Assembly: GCA_964576075.1 (NCBI GenBank)
Contig: CAZNTX010000024.1
Span: 1-45,484 of the forward strand
Length of the DNA: 45,484 nucleotides
Direction of reading: 5' to 3'
From: Thermohalobaculum sp964576075
GTDB lineage: Bacteria; Pseudomonadota; Alphaproteobacteria; Rhodobacterales; Rhodobacteraceae
The position numbers and the translations under genes are program-made. The notes below the pieces were generated by a model, which did not search any database, was not told where the DNA came from, and was given only the letters and a program-made list of their open reading frames with translations. How positions within the stretch are numbered: the first letter of the stretch is position 1; every line of letters begins with the position of its first letter. This document shows positions 1-8,006 of the stretch, in pieces.

Positions 1-925
1 CCACCCACGCGCGCCCCGCGCGCGCGAAGACGATGCGGGAATGGCCCGACTCTCGGGGGTGGCGCAGGGTTTGGCCGCGGAGTGCATCGGGGCGCCGGCG
101 CGGCGGGGTGTTTCGGGCTCTCTGGGGCCGGCCTGGCCGGTCGCTTCCCATTTTGCCGGGTGCCGACCTGCGACCGATCGAAAGGTCGCGCTTGGCGCGG
201 TGGTCCAGGGATGGCTCGGCAGGCGGCAACGCCGCGCCGGATGCCCCGGGGCCGCCAGCGCCTGCGCGGTTCCGTGGGGTGGCGGGGGTAGACTGCGGCA
301 GCCTGACGCCTCGGTCCACTGCGCGTCTCGGCCCGTCCGGTGATCCACTCGGCCATGGGGCCGGAAGCGGATGCGGAGGTCGCCGGGACTGTCCGACATG
401 GAGCAGCGGCTCCGTCGGCTGAGGCACATCGCCGGTCGGGTCGAGGGCTGTTCGGCGGTGGTCGACTTGGAGATCGCCTGTCCCAAGCTCGATGCGGCGA
501 TGACGGCACGGGGGACGGCCCCACTTCGATATCGGGGCGATGGGGCCCGAGAGTCAGGTGATCCAGGCGCGAGACACACCCTCTCCGGCGGCCCCGTTCT
601 CTGCCAGACCGGCGGCGTCGAGGTCGCTTGGCGGCGACGTTGGAACAAGGGTTGCCGAGCTTGGCCGCATGCCTGCCGGGACCGGGAAGAAGGCCTTGAC
701 GGTCAGGCCATCGCTTCGGGATGGCGAGCGAGAGGCCCCGTCCGTTGCGCGCGCTGGGAGGGTCCGCCGTCTTCTCAGCCGACGTTCGACGATGGTGCGC
801 TGCCCGCCCTCGCCGATGGGGGACGGCGCCGAGCCGGCAATCGCGCCGACATCCTCACCTCGTCGCTTAAATCCGATCGGCAGAGGGCGCCGGGCGGCTG
901 CGACCGGCAGCGCTGCCCTGGCGGA
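1..925. other. Gene-free stretch at the left edge
   Basis: No reading frame here looks like protein. The rightward open frames are Arg/Gly/Pro-rich, lack a convincing ribosome binding site, and one simply continues as antisense of the next gene. The left-strand frames carry no open stretch of note. I see no tRNA, no strong hairpin and no insertion-sequence ends. It may be true spacer, decayed coding DNA, or the downstream region of a gene outside the window. Confidence 0.5.
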
Positions 926-1714
926 TCAGCCTTCCTCGGAGCTCGCCTCCTCGAGGCGCTCGTCGATCGCGCCGCGGAGGGCGCCGAAGCGCTCCTGCAG
1001 GCCGAGGCGCATCCCGTCGACGGCGGCCACGTAGTTGTCGAGCACGGGCGCGCTTTCCGGATGGACCGCCTTGATGGGGTCGGCGAGGCGGTAGAGGCCG
1101 AAGAGCGTGCCCCCGACGATCAAGACCAGCATGAAGCCGGTGAGCCCCGCGCCGGTGCCGCGGCGCTTCTCCGATTCGAACTTGCGCGTCCGGCGGCGGT
1201 GCTTCTGCATCAGACGGCGGCGCGAGCCCCCTGCGTCGGCCGCCTCCTTGTGGCGCACCGAGCGCATCCGGGCCGACTGCCCGCCCGCGCCGCCGAGGCG
1301 GGCGCGCAGCATGTCGTCGTCCTCGTCCTCGTCGATGTCGCGGGGGCGCTGGGCCTGGCCGAAGACGGCCTCGCGGACATCCGCGCGCGGGGACGGGGGG
1401 GCGAGGGGATCGGCAGTGACCCCCCAGCCTCGGGTGCCGCCGTCATCCGGCGCGGGGGGCACGGCGCGGCGGGCCTCGGCGTTCTGCACCTCGTCGAGCA
1501 TATCGCGGAGATTGCCGCGATCGGGCCCGCGGGAGGGGCCGCTGACCTGCGTGCCGATGGCCGCGGTCTCGATCGGGGGCTGATCGGCCCCGATCGGCAC
1601 CGCATGCCAGACATTGCCGCAGGAGGAGCAGGTCACGTCGCGCCCGTTCGGGCCGACCGCCTGGGCCGGCACCTGATAGCGCGCGTTGCAATTGGGGCAT
1701 TCGATCTCGACCAT
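926..1714 (-). CDS. Zinc-ribbon domain membrane protein
   Basis: This 262-residue protein opens with an MJ0042-type zinc ribbon: Cys6 and Cys9, then Cys29 and Cys32 within the first 40 residues. A long charged, probably disordered middle follows, with an Asp/Glu cluster and then an Arg/Lys-rich stretch. One transmembrane helix lies at about residues 190-210, with a short C-terminal tail. The ATG at 1714 is preferred because it places the ribbon at the very N-terminus and has a purine-rich site (GAGGAAGAG) upstream. The gene is divergent from ftsE, with about 137 nt between. This architecture is common next to ftsEX in alphaproteobacteria, but the function is not known to me. Confidence 0.85.
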   Translation of the reverse strand: MVEIECPNCNARYQVPAQAVGPNGRDVTCSSCGNVWHAVPIGADQPPIETAAIGTQVSGPSRGPDRGNLRDMLDEVQNAEARRAVPPAPDDGGTRGWGVTADPLAPPSPRADVREAVFGQAQRPRDIDEDEDDDMLRARLGGAGGQSARMRSVRHKEAADAGGSRRRLMQKHRRRTRKFESEKRRGTGAGLTGFMLVLIVGGTLFGLYRLADPIKAVHPESAPVLDNYVAAVDGMRLGLQERFGALRGAIDERLEEASSEEG

Positions 1715-1851
1715 CACCGCTCTTCCTCGACCAGCCGACTTGAGTTTTATAGACGGGCCCGCGGCCCGCGCCAAGCGCGCCGCGTCTTCTCCGGTTGTCA
1801 AACCGCGGGGAAATCGGCAGTTTCGGTGTCTGCAACGGGGCGGCGGCGCGG

Positions 1852-2529
1852 ATGATTTCGCTGGAACGGGTGAGTTTCGGGTATGACGGCCGCGACACGC
1901 TGCGCGAGGTCTCGATCGACGTGGCGCCGGGCTCGTTCCATTTCCTGACCGGGCCGTCGGGCGCGGGCAAGACGACCTTCCTCAAGCTCCTCTATCTCGA
2001 CCATCTGCCGAAGCGCGGGCGGATCCGCCTCTTCGGGCAGAACCCGGCCGAGCTCGACCGCGCCGACATCCCGCGACTCCGGCGGCGGATCGGCGTGGTG
2101 TTCCAGGAGTTCCGCCTGCTCGATCACATGACGGTGGTGCAGAACATCGCGCTGCCCTTGCGCGTCGCCGGCCACCGGCTCGACGATTACCAGACCGACG
2201 TCATGGAGCTCGTCAAATGGGTCGGGCTCAAGGCGCGGGTGGAGGCCTATCCCCGCGAGCTCTCCGCGGGCGAGAAGCAGCGCGCGGCGATCGCGCGGGC
2301 GGTGATCAACTCGCCGGACCTCATCCTCGCCGACGAGCCGACCGGAAATGTCGATCCGGAGATGGGCGCGCGCATCCTGCGGCTTCTGATCGAGCTCAAC
2401 CGGCTCGGCAAGACGGTGCTGATCGCGACGCACGATCTCGGGCTGATCCGGTCGGCCCGCGGCGCGGTCTCGGCGCGGATCCTGCGCCTCGCGGACGGGC
2501 GGCTGACGCTCGGGGCGGCGGATCTGTGA
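1852..2529 (+). CDS. ftsE: Cell division ATP-binding protein FtsE
   Basis: FtsE is the ATPase of the FtsEX complex, which couples ATP hydrolysis in the cytoplasm to activation of cell-wall hydrolases at the septum. The 225-residue protein has a Walker A motif (GPSGAGKT, about residue 36), a signature loop LSAGEKQR where most ABC proteins have LSGGQ, and Walker B followed by LADEPTGNVD. A Q-loop (VVFQEF) and an H-loop (IATHD) are also present. The ATG at 1852 starts directly before the conserved beta strand; the upstream TTG at 1795 would add 19 residues with no family counterpart. It overlaps ftsX by four bases, so the two are translationally coupled. Confidence 0.95.
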   Translation: MISLERVSFGYDGRDTLREVSIDVAPGSFHFLTGPSGAGKTTFLKLLYLDHLPKRGRIRLFGQNPAELDRADIPRLRRRIGVVFQEFRLLDHMTVVQNIALPLRVAGHRLDDYQTDVMELVKWVGLKARVEAYPRELSAGEKQRAAIARAVINSPDLILADEPTGNVDPEMGARILRLLIELNRLGKTVLIATHDLGLIRSARGAVSARILRLADGRLTLGAADL

Positions 2530-3419
2530 TCGAGCGGATCTCGCGATACGCCCGCCGCCAGGAGGCCCCCCCGATCGTGCCGATGAGCGGCTGGTCGGCG
2601 CCGCTGACGACGCTCGCCGCGGCGGCGATGAGCTTCCTCGCCGTGCTCGCGCTCGCGGCAGGCCTCGCGGCCGACCGGGTGGCGCGGGACTGGACGGAGG
2701 ACATCCGCGGCTTCGCGACGATCCGGGTGAGCGCCGAGCCCGCAGCCCTCGAGGCGCGCCTCGCCCGGGCGCTCGAGGTGGCGCGCACGGCCCCCGGGGT
2801 GGCCTCGGCGCGGGCGCTCGGCGAGGCCGAACACCGGGCCCTCCTCGAGCCCTGGATCGGCGGGCTCGCCGAGATCGACGACCTCCCCGCGCCGCGGCTG
2901 ATCGAGATCACGCTGGAGGGCGAGGGGCCGGATGCCGACCGTCTGCAGGCCCGCCTCGACCGCGACGCGCCCGGCGCGCTCTACGACGACCACGCGCTCT
3001 GGCGCGGCCCCTTGAGCGAGGCCGCCCGCGCCGTCGGCCGCCTCGCATGGGCGGCGACGGCGCTCGTGATGCTCGCCGCCTGCGGCATGGTCGCCCTCGC
3101 CGCCCGCGCGACTCTCGCGGCGAATCTCGAGATCGTCCGCGTGATCCGGCTGATCGGGGGGGAGGACCGCTATATCGCCGGGGCCTTCGTCCGCCGCCTC
3201 GCGCTGCGCGGTCTCGCGGGGGGCATGGCCGGGGCCGGGGTCGCGCTCCTCGCGCTCACCACGCTGCCGGGCTCCGGCGTCGGCGGGCTCGGCGAGACGC
3301 TCCTGCCCGGCGGGCGCGCGCTCATCGTCCTCGCCGTCGCCGTGCCGCTCGCCACCGCCGCGATCGCCTGGATCACCGCGCGACTCTCGGTCCGGCTCGC
3401 GCTCGCCAGGATGGTCTGA
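2526..3419 (+). CDS. ftsX: Cell division protein FtsX
   Basis: FtsX is the membrane partner of FtsE. This 297-residue protein has one N-terminal transmembrane helix (about residues 33-52), a periplasmic region of about 120 residues, and three hydrophobic segments in the C-terminal half, which is the FtsX topology. It starts with GTG inside the ftsE stop (GTGA overlap). The periplasmic domain is divergent, as is usual in Rhodobacterales, so the assignment rests on topology, the conserved membrane region and coupling to ftsE. Confidence 0.93.
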   Translation: MIERISRYARRQEAPPIVPMSGWSAPLTTLAAAAMSFLAVLALAAGLAADRVARDWTEDIRGFATIRVSAEPAALEARLARALEVARTAPGVASARALGEAEHRALLEPWIGGLAEIDDLPAPRLIEITLEGEGPDADRLQARLDRDAPGALYDDHALWRGPLSEAARAVGRLAWAATALVMLAACGMVALAARATLAANLEIVRVIRLIGGEDRYIAGAFVRRLALRGLAGGMAGAGVALLALTTLPGSGVGGLGETLLPGGRALIVLAVAVPLATAAIAWITARLSVRLALARMV

Positions 3420-3422
3420 CCT

Positions 3423-3535
3423 GCGGCGGGGGAGGCGGTCCGCCCCGACGCCTGGGGGGAAGGCTGCCGCCGCCCAAGCGGCGCGACGGCAGCCGGGGTG
3501 GGTGGGGCGTCGGGGCGGACCGCCTCCCCCGCCGC
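3423..3535. repeat. 30-bp perfect inverted repeat with nested hairpins
   Basis: The arms at 3423-3452 and 3506-3535 are exact reverse complements over 30 bases. The 53-nt interior holds a second dyad (GGCTGCCG at 3462-3469 with CGGCAGCC at 3487-3494) and inside it GCCGC/GCGGC around a CCAA loop (3469-3482). It fills the gap between the converging ftsX and CinA-like genes. A bidirectional terminator is the plain explanation, although no T-tract follows either arm. Confidence 0.85.
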
Positions 3536-3540
3536 CGGGC

Positions 3541-4296
3541 TCAAACGGGCGGGGTCTCGGCGATCTCGCCGGTATGCCCCGCGAGCACGGGGCGCAGCGC
3601 CTCGGCCGCCCGTTCGAGCGCCGCCCGGTCCGCGCTCCGCAGGATGATCGTGCAGCCGAGCCCGCCCCGGAAGAACGGATAGCAGCCGATCGCGACCTCC
3701 CCATGCGCCGCGGCGAAGCTGCGCAGATCCTCCGCGAGATCGCCCTCCGGCACCGCGACCCGGAAGGCGTGCGCCACGAGCGGCGCGCCGCCCTGGAGCC
3801 CCGGGCGCAGGGTCTCGAGCATCTCGACGAAGATCGCCGGCACGCCGGCCATCACATGGACGTTGCCGAGCACGAAGCCCGGCGCCTGGCTGAGCGGGTT
3901 CTCGATCAGCCGCGCCCCCTCCGGGATCCGCGCCATGCGCAGCCGCGCCGGGTTGAGCCCCTCCGCGCCGTAATAGGCTTCGAGGATTGCGCGGGCGTCC
4001 TCGCGCACGTCGATCGCGGCGCCCATCGCCTCGGCGACCGCATCCGCCGTGATGTCGTCATGGGTCGGCCCGATGCCGCCCGAGGTGAACAGATGGTCGA
4101 CCGCCGGGGCGAGGGCGCGCACCGCGGCGACGATCGCCTCCCGCCTGTCCTCCACCACCCGGATCTCGACGAGGCGGATCCCGATCTCGGCGAGCACCCC
4201 GGCGAGGCGATGCGCGTTGGCCTCCCGCGTGCGGCCGGAGAGGATCTCGTCCCCGATCACCAGCATCGCGGCGCTGGGCTGCGTCTCTCGGCTCAT
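3541..4296 (-). CDS. CinA N-terminal/molybdopterin-binding domain protein
   Basis: The 251-residue protein matches the competence/damage-inducible protein A N-terminal (MoCF_biosynth, MoaB/Mog-fold) domain: LVIGDEILSGRTREAN near the start, then FTSGGIGPTHDD, and an AGVP segment around residue 155. The C-terminal nicotinamide-nucleotide deamidase domain of full CinA is absent, as in many alphaproteobacterial stand-alone forms. The start at 4296 has AAGGAG upstream. The gene is divergent from sfsA with 46 nt between and convergent with ftsX. The substrate is unknown, and the cinA name is not fully earned without the deamidase domain. Confidence 0.88.
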   Translation of the reverse strand: MSRETQPSAAMLVIGDEILSGRTREANAHRLAGVLAEIGIRLVEIRVVEDRREAIVAAVRALAPAVDHLFTSGGIGPTHDDITADAVAEAMGAAIDVREDARAILEAYYGAEGLNPARLRMARIPEGARLIENPLSQAPGFVLGNVHVMAGVPAIFVEMLETLRPGLQGGAPLVAHAFRVAVPEGDLAEDLRSFAAAHGEVAIGCYPFFRGGLGCTIILRSADRAALERAAEALRPVLAGHTGEIAETPPV

Positions 4297-4342
4297 CGCG
4301 GGCTCCTTCCCTCGGGCTGTCCGAGCGCATAAGGAAGCGCCC

Positions 4343-5050
4343 ATGCGGTTCGCGCAAGCCCTCCTCCCCGGCCGGCTCCTCCGGCGCTACAAGCGGTTCC
4401 TCGCCGATGTCGAGCTCGACACGGGCGAGACCGTCACCGCCCATTGCGCCAATCCGGGCGCGATGCTCGGCGTCTCCGACCCCGGCGCCCGCGTCTGGCT
4501 CGAGCCGGCCGCGGACCCCAAGCGCAAGCTCCGCTACTCCTGGCGGCTCTTGGAACTGCCCGGCGGGCATTGGGCGGGGATCGACACGGCCGTGCCCAAC
4601 CGCGTGGTCGGCGAGGCGCTCCGCGCGGGCAGGGTGCCGGAGCTTGAGGCCTACGGGGAGATCCGCGCCGAGGTGCGCTACGGCGAGGCCAGCCGGGTGG
4701 ACTTTCTCGCGGTGGGAGCGGGCCTGCCGGATGCCTATATCGAGGTGAAGAACGTCCATCTGCGGCGCGAGGGCGATTGGGCGGAGTTTCCCGACAGCGT
4801 CACCGCCCGCGGCGCGAAGCATCTGGACGAGCTCGCCGCGATGGCGCAAGCGGGGCACCGGGCGGTGATGCTGTTCTGCGTCCAGCGCGACGATTGCGCG
4901 CGGATGCGGCTCGCGGAGGACATCGACCCGGCTTATGCTCGGGCCTTTGCCCGGGCGCGCGCGGCGGGGGTGGAGGCGCTGGCCTGGGCCTGCCGCCTCT
5001 CGCGGGAGGAAATCCTTCTTGATCGGCCCCTGCCGATCGCGGACGATTAG
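4343..5050 (+). CDS. sfsA: SfsA, DNA/RNA nuclease-like protein
   Basis: SfsA (sugar fermentation stimulation protein A) is a widespread protein with an OB-like N-terminal part and a PD-(D/E)XK nuclease-like core; its physiological role is poorly settled. The 235 residues fit the family length. Typical motifs are HCANPGAML near residue 33, the SRVDFL strand and YIEVKNVHL, whose E-x-K is the nuclease-like signature, and SVTARGAKHL. The ATG at 4343 has AAGGAAG upstream. The map gene follows after 7 nt, suggesting co-transcription. Confidence 0.94.
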   Translation: MRFAQALLPGRLLRRYKRFLADVELDTGETVTAHCANPGAMLGVSDPGARVWLEPAADPKRKLRYSWRLLELPGGHWAGIDTAVPNRVVGEALRAGRVPELEAYGEIRAEVRYGEASRVDFLAVGAGLPDAYIEVKNVHLRREGDWAEFPDSVTARGAKHLDELAAMAQAGHRAVMLFCVQRDDCARMRLAEDIDPAYARAFARARAAGVEALAWACRLSREEILLDRPLPIADD

Positions 5051-5057
5051 GGGAGCG

Positions 5058-5888
5058 ATGACGATGGACGAGAGCTTGCAGGGCCAGCCGGCCGAGACCC
5101 GGACCGCGGAGGGCATCCGCCTGTTCCCCCTCGAGGAGTTCGAGGGGATGCGCCGCGCCGGCCGTCTCGCCGCGGACTGCCTCGACATGATCGGCCCCCA
5201 TGTGGAGCCCGGCGTCACCACCGAGCGGCTCGACGAGCTCTGCCACGAGTTCATCACCGCCCACGGCGCGCGGCCCGCCCCCCTCGGCTATCGCGGCTTC
5301 CCGAAATCCATCTGCACCTCGATCAACCACGTCGTCTGCCATGGCATTCCCGGGCCGAAGGCGCTGAAGGACGGGGACATCATCAATATCGACGTCACCG
5401 TGATCCTCGACGGCTGGTATGGCGACACCTCGCGGATGTTCGTCGCGGGCCGGGCCAACCGGAAGGCGGCGCGGCTGATCGAGGTGACGCACGAATGCCT
5501 GATGCGCGGCATCGCCGAGGTCGCGCCCGGCAAGCATTTCGGCGATATCGGCCATGCGATCCAGTCCTATGCGGAGGCGGAGCGCTGCTCGGTGGTGCGC
5601 AATTTCTGCGGCCACGGGCTCGGGCGGGTGTTCCACGACGCGCCCAACGTGCTCCATTACGGCCGCCCCGGCGAGGGGGCGGAGCTGCGCCCCGGCATGA
5701 TCTTCACCATCGAGCCGATGATCAATCTCGGCGGCCCGCAGACCAAGACGCTCGCCGACAACTGGACGGCGGTGACCCGCGACAAGTCCCTCTCCGCGCA
5801 GTTCGAGCATTCCGTCGGGGTGACCGAGGACGGGGTCGAGATCTTCACCCTTTCGCCTGCCGGCACCTTCTTTCCCGAGCTCGGCTGA
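5058..5888 (+). CDS. map: Type I methionine aminopeptidase
   Basis: MetAP removes the initiator methionine from nascent proteins. The 276-residue sequence carries the five metal ligands of the family: Asp in IINIDVT, Asp in GDTSRMF, His in CGHGLG, Glu in FTIEPM and Glu in FEHSVGV. The substrate-recognition histidine region (INHVVCHGIP) is also present. There is no zinc-finger extension, so it is a type Ia-like enzyme. The ATG at 5058 has GGGAG 5-9 bases upstream; a second ATG lies two codons on. It follows sfsA closely. Confidence 0.96.
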   Translation: MTMDESLQGQPAETRTAEGIRLFPLEEFEGMRRAGRLAADCLDMIGPHVEPGVTTERLDELCHEFITAHGARPAPLGYRGFPKSICTSINHVVCHGIPGPKALKDGDIINIDVTVILDGWYGDTSRMFVAGRANRKAARLIEVTHECLMRGIAEVAPGKHFGDIGHAIQSYAEAERCSVVRNFCGHGLGRVFHDAPNVLHYGRPGEGAELRPGMIFTIEPMINLGGPQTKTLADNWTAVTRDKSLSAQFEHSVGVTEDGVEIFTLSPAGTFFPELG

Positions 5889-6244
5889 GACGGCCCGCGT
5901 CCGGGCGGTGCGCGGGGGCTCGTCTCTGGAGAAGCTCCCGTCGCCCTCCGCAGGGGCTGCGACATGAGCCCGGTCGCCGCCCGGCGCGAAGGGGAGCGCG
6001 CCCTCTCCCCCGGCCGCGATGGTCACGCTCCCGCGGGGGAGGGGCCGGCCGATCTGCCCGGTCGCCTCCCGTCCATGGCTGCGGGGGGGGGGGGCACCCG
6101 GTCGACGCATCGTCGAGAGATGGATTCGCGGCGAGCGAGGGGAGGGCATCCTGGCGGTGCCGCGGGCAGGGGTCGGCGGGCAAGTCCGTTGCGAGGCCGG
6201 GCCGGGGCGGGTATGAGGCGCGCGAGCCTGAGGAGGGGAGCCGC
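5889..6244. other. 356-nt spacer with a 12-G homopolymer
   Basis: No gene is recognisable between map and pyrC. The pyrC frame is open back through this stretch, but the translation is Arg/Gly/Ala-rich with no family resemblance. A run of 12 consecutive G lies at 6083-6094. The last bases supply the pyrC ribosome binding site (GAGGAGGGGAG). Confidence 0.5.
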
Positions 6245-7288
6245 GTGAGCGAGGCAATCGAGATCCGCCGTCCGGACGACTGGCATCTGCATCTGCGCGA
6301 CGGGCCGATGCTCGAGGGCGTGCTGCCGCAATCGGCCGCGCGGGTGGGGCGCGCGATCGTGATGCCCAATCTCGTGCCGCCGGTGGTGACCGGGGCGGAG
6401 GCTGCGGCCTATCGCGGCCGCATCCTGGCGGCGCTGCCGGAGGGGGCGGCCTTCGAGCCGCTGATGACCCTTTATCTCACCGAGGAGACCGATCCGGAGG
6501 ACGTGGCCGCCGCTGCGGCCTCGGGGCTCGTCGCGGCGGTGAAGCTCTATCCGGCGGGGGCGACGACGAATTCGGCCTCTGGCGTGCGCGACTTCGACCG
6601 CGTGGTGCCGGTGCTCGAGCGGATGGCGGAGATCGGGCTGCCGCTCTGCGTGCATGGCGAGGTGACGGACCCGGAGGTCGACATCTTCGACCGCGAGGCC
6701 GTGTTCCTCGAGCGGGTCCTCGCGCCCCTGCGGGCGCTCGTCCCGGGGCTCAAGGTGGTGCTCGAGCATGTGACGACGGCGGAGGGGGTCGCCTATGTGC
6801 GCGAGACCCCCCTGACGGGGGGCACGATCACCACCCATCATCTGGTGATCAACCGCAACCACATCCTCGCAGGCGGGATCCGGCCGCATTACTACTGCCT
6901 GCCGGTGGCCAAGCGCGAGCGGCACCGCCTGGCGCTCGTCGAGGCCGCGACCTCCGGCGAGGGCCGTTTCTTCTCGGGAACGGACAGCGCGCCCCATGCG
7001 GACGACGCCAAGGAGAGCGCCTGCGGCTGCGCGGGGTGCTTCACCGCGCCGGTGTCGCTGCCGATCCTCGCCCATGTGTTCGAGGCGGCGGGCGCGCTCG
7101 ACCGGCTCGAGGGCTTCGTCGCGCTCCATGGCGCGGCGTTCTACGGGCGGGCGCCGAACGAGGGTCGGGTCCGGCTCGTCCGCAGCGCCGAGCCGCTGCC
7201 GCGGCTCGACAAGATCGAGACCGGGGCGGGGCCGGTGACGGTCTTCGACCCGGGCTTCCCGCTGCACTGGCACGAGGTCCACCCATGA
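6245..7288 (+). CDS. pyrC: Dihydroorotase
   Basis: PyrC catalyses the reversible cyclisation of carbamoyl-aspartate to dihydroorotate in pyrimidine synthesis. The 347-residue protein matches the short, E. coli-type (class II) dihydroorotase. The HLH metal pair is in DDWHLHLRDG, the carboxylated lysine is in VKLYPAGATTNS, and further ligands sit in VHGEV, LEHVTT and GTDSAPH. The GTG at 6245 follows GAGGAGGGGAG at good spacing and gives the usual N-terminus. It overlaps pyrE by four bases (ATGA). Confidence 0.95.
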   Translation: MSEAIEIRRPDDWHLHLRDGPMLEGVLPQSAARVGRAIVMPNLVPPVVTGAEAAAYRGRILAALPEGAAFEPLMTLYLTEETDPEDVAAAAASGLVAAVKLYPAGATTNSASGVRDFDRVVPVLERMAEIGLPLCVHGEVTDPEVDIFDREAVFLERVLAPLRALVPGLKVVLEHVTTAEGVAYVRETPLTGGTITTHHLVINRNHILAGGIRPHYYCLPVAKRERHRLALVEAATSGEGRFFSGTDSAPHADDAKESACGCAGCFTAPVSLPILAHVFEAAGALDRLEGFVALHGAAFYGRAPNEGRVRLVRSAEPLPRLDKIETGAGPVTVFDPGFPLHWHEVHP

Positions 7289-7977
7289 GCCTGCCCTTCG
7301 CCGATCGGGAGACCATGGCGCGGGAGGTCGCGCGGATGCTGCTCGAGGTGGAGGCGGTGCATTTCCGCCCCGACCCGCCCTATACGCTGACCTCCGGGCT
7401 CGCCTCGCCGGTCTATATCGACTGCCGCAAGCTGATCTCCTATCCGCGGCTCCGGGCGACGGCGATGGACTTCGCCTGCTCGCTCGTGCTGCGCGAGGCG
7501 GGCTACGAGCGCTTCGACGCGGTGGCGGGGGGGGAGACCGCGGGCATCCCCTTCGCCGCCTGGATCGCGGAGCGGCTCGGCTTGCCGATGCTCTATGTCC
7601 GCAAGAAGCCGAAAGGCTTCGGCCGGGATGCGCGGATCGAGGGGCATCTGCCGGAGGGCGCGCGGGTGCTGCTCGTGGAGGATCTGACGACGGACGGGGG
7701 CTCCAAGGTCTCCTTCGTCGAGGCGCTGCGCGAGGCCGGCGCGGAATGCGGCCACACGCTCGTATTGTTCTACTACGACGTGTTCGCCGGCGTGCGGGAG
7801 AAGCTCGGCGCCGAGGGCATCCGGCTCCACCATCTCGCGAGCTGGGCCGAGGTGCTGGAGGAGGCGCGGGCGCGGGGGGCCTTCCCCGAGCCCGTGCTGG
7901 ATCAGGTGGGGGCGTTCCTCGCCGATCCGCTGGCCTGGTCCGCCGCGCATGGCGGGCGGGGCGACATCTCGATCTGA
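7285..7977 (+). CDS. pyrE: Orotate phosphoribosyltransferase
   Basis: PyrE joins orotate and PRPP to make OMP, the step after dihydroorotate oxidation. The 230-residue protein has the PRPP-binding motif VLLVEDLTTDGGSK (about residues 130-145), the LTSGLASPVYIDCR loop and the YVRKKPKGFG catalytic-lysine region. The ATG lies in the pyrC stop (ATGA), so the two are coupled. The next gene starts 29 nt downstream and may share the transcript. Confidence 0.95.
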   Translation: MSLPFADRETMAREVARMLLEVEAVHFRPDPPYTLTSGLASPVYIDCRKLISYPRLRATAMDFACSLVLREAGYERFDAVAGGETAGIPFAAWIAERLGLPMLYVRKKPKGFGRDARIEGHLPEGARVLLVEDLTTDGGSKVSFVEALREAGAECGHTLVLFYYDVFAGVREKLGAEGIRLHHLASWAEVLEEARARGAFPEPVLDQVGAFLADPLAWSAAHGGRGDISI

Positions 7978-8006
7978 GCGGGGGCGGGCGTCCCCGGGGA
8001 GGGGGA

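Noticed and set aside
401..520. Frame beginning MEQRLRRLRHIAGRVEGC, slightly like the CsoR/FrmR family start
   Set aside because: Only a short resemblance; the following residues do not keep the Cys/His pattern of the family, the rest is Arg/Gly-rich, and there is no ribosome binding site.
371..1855. 494-codon rightward open frame
   Set aside because: Most of it is the antisense of the zinc-ribbon gene, and the part before 926 has no protein-like features.
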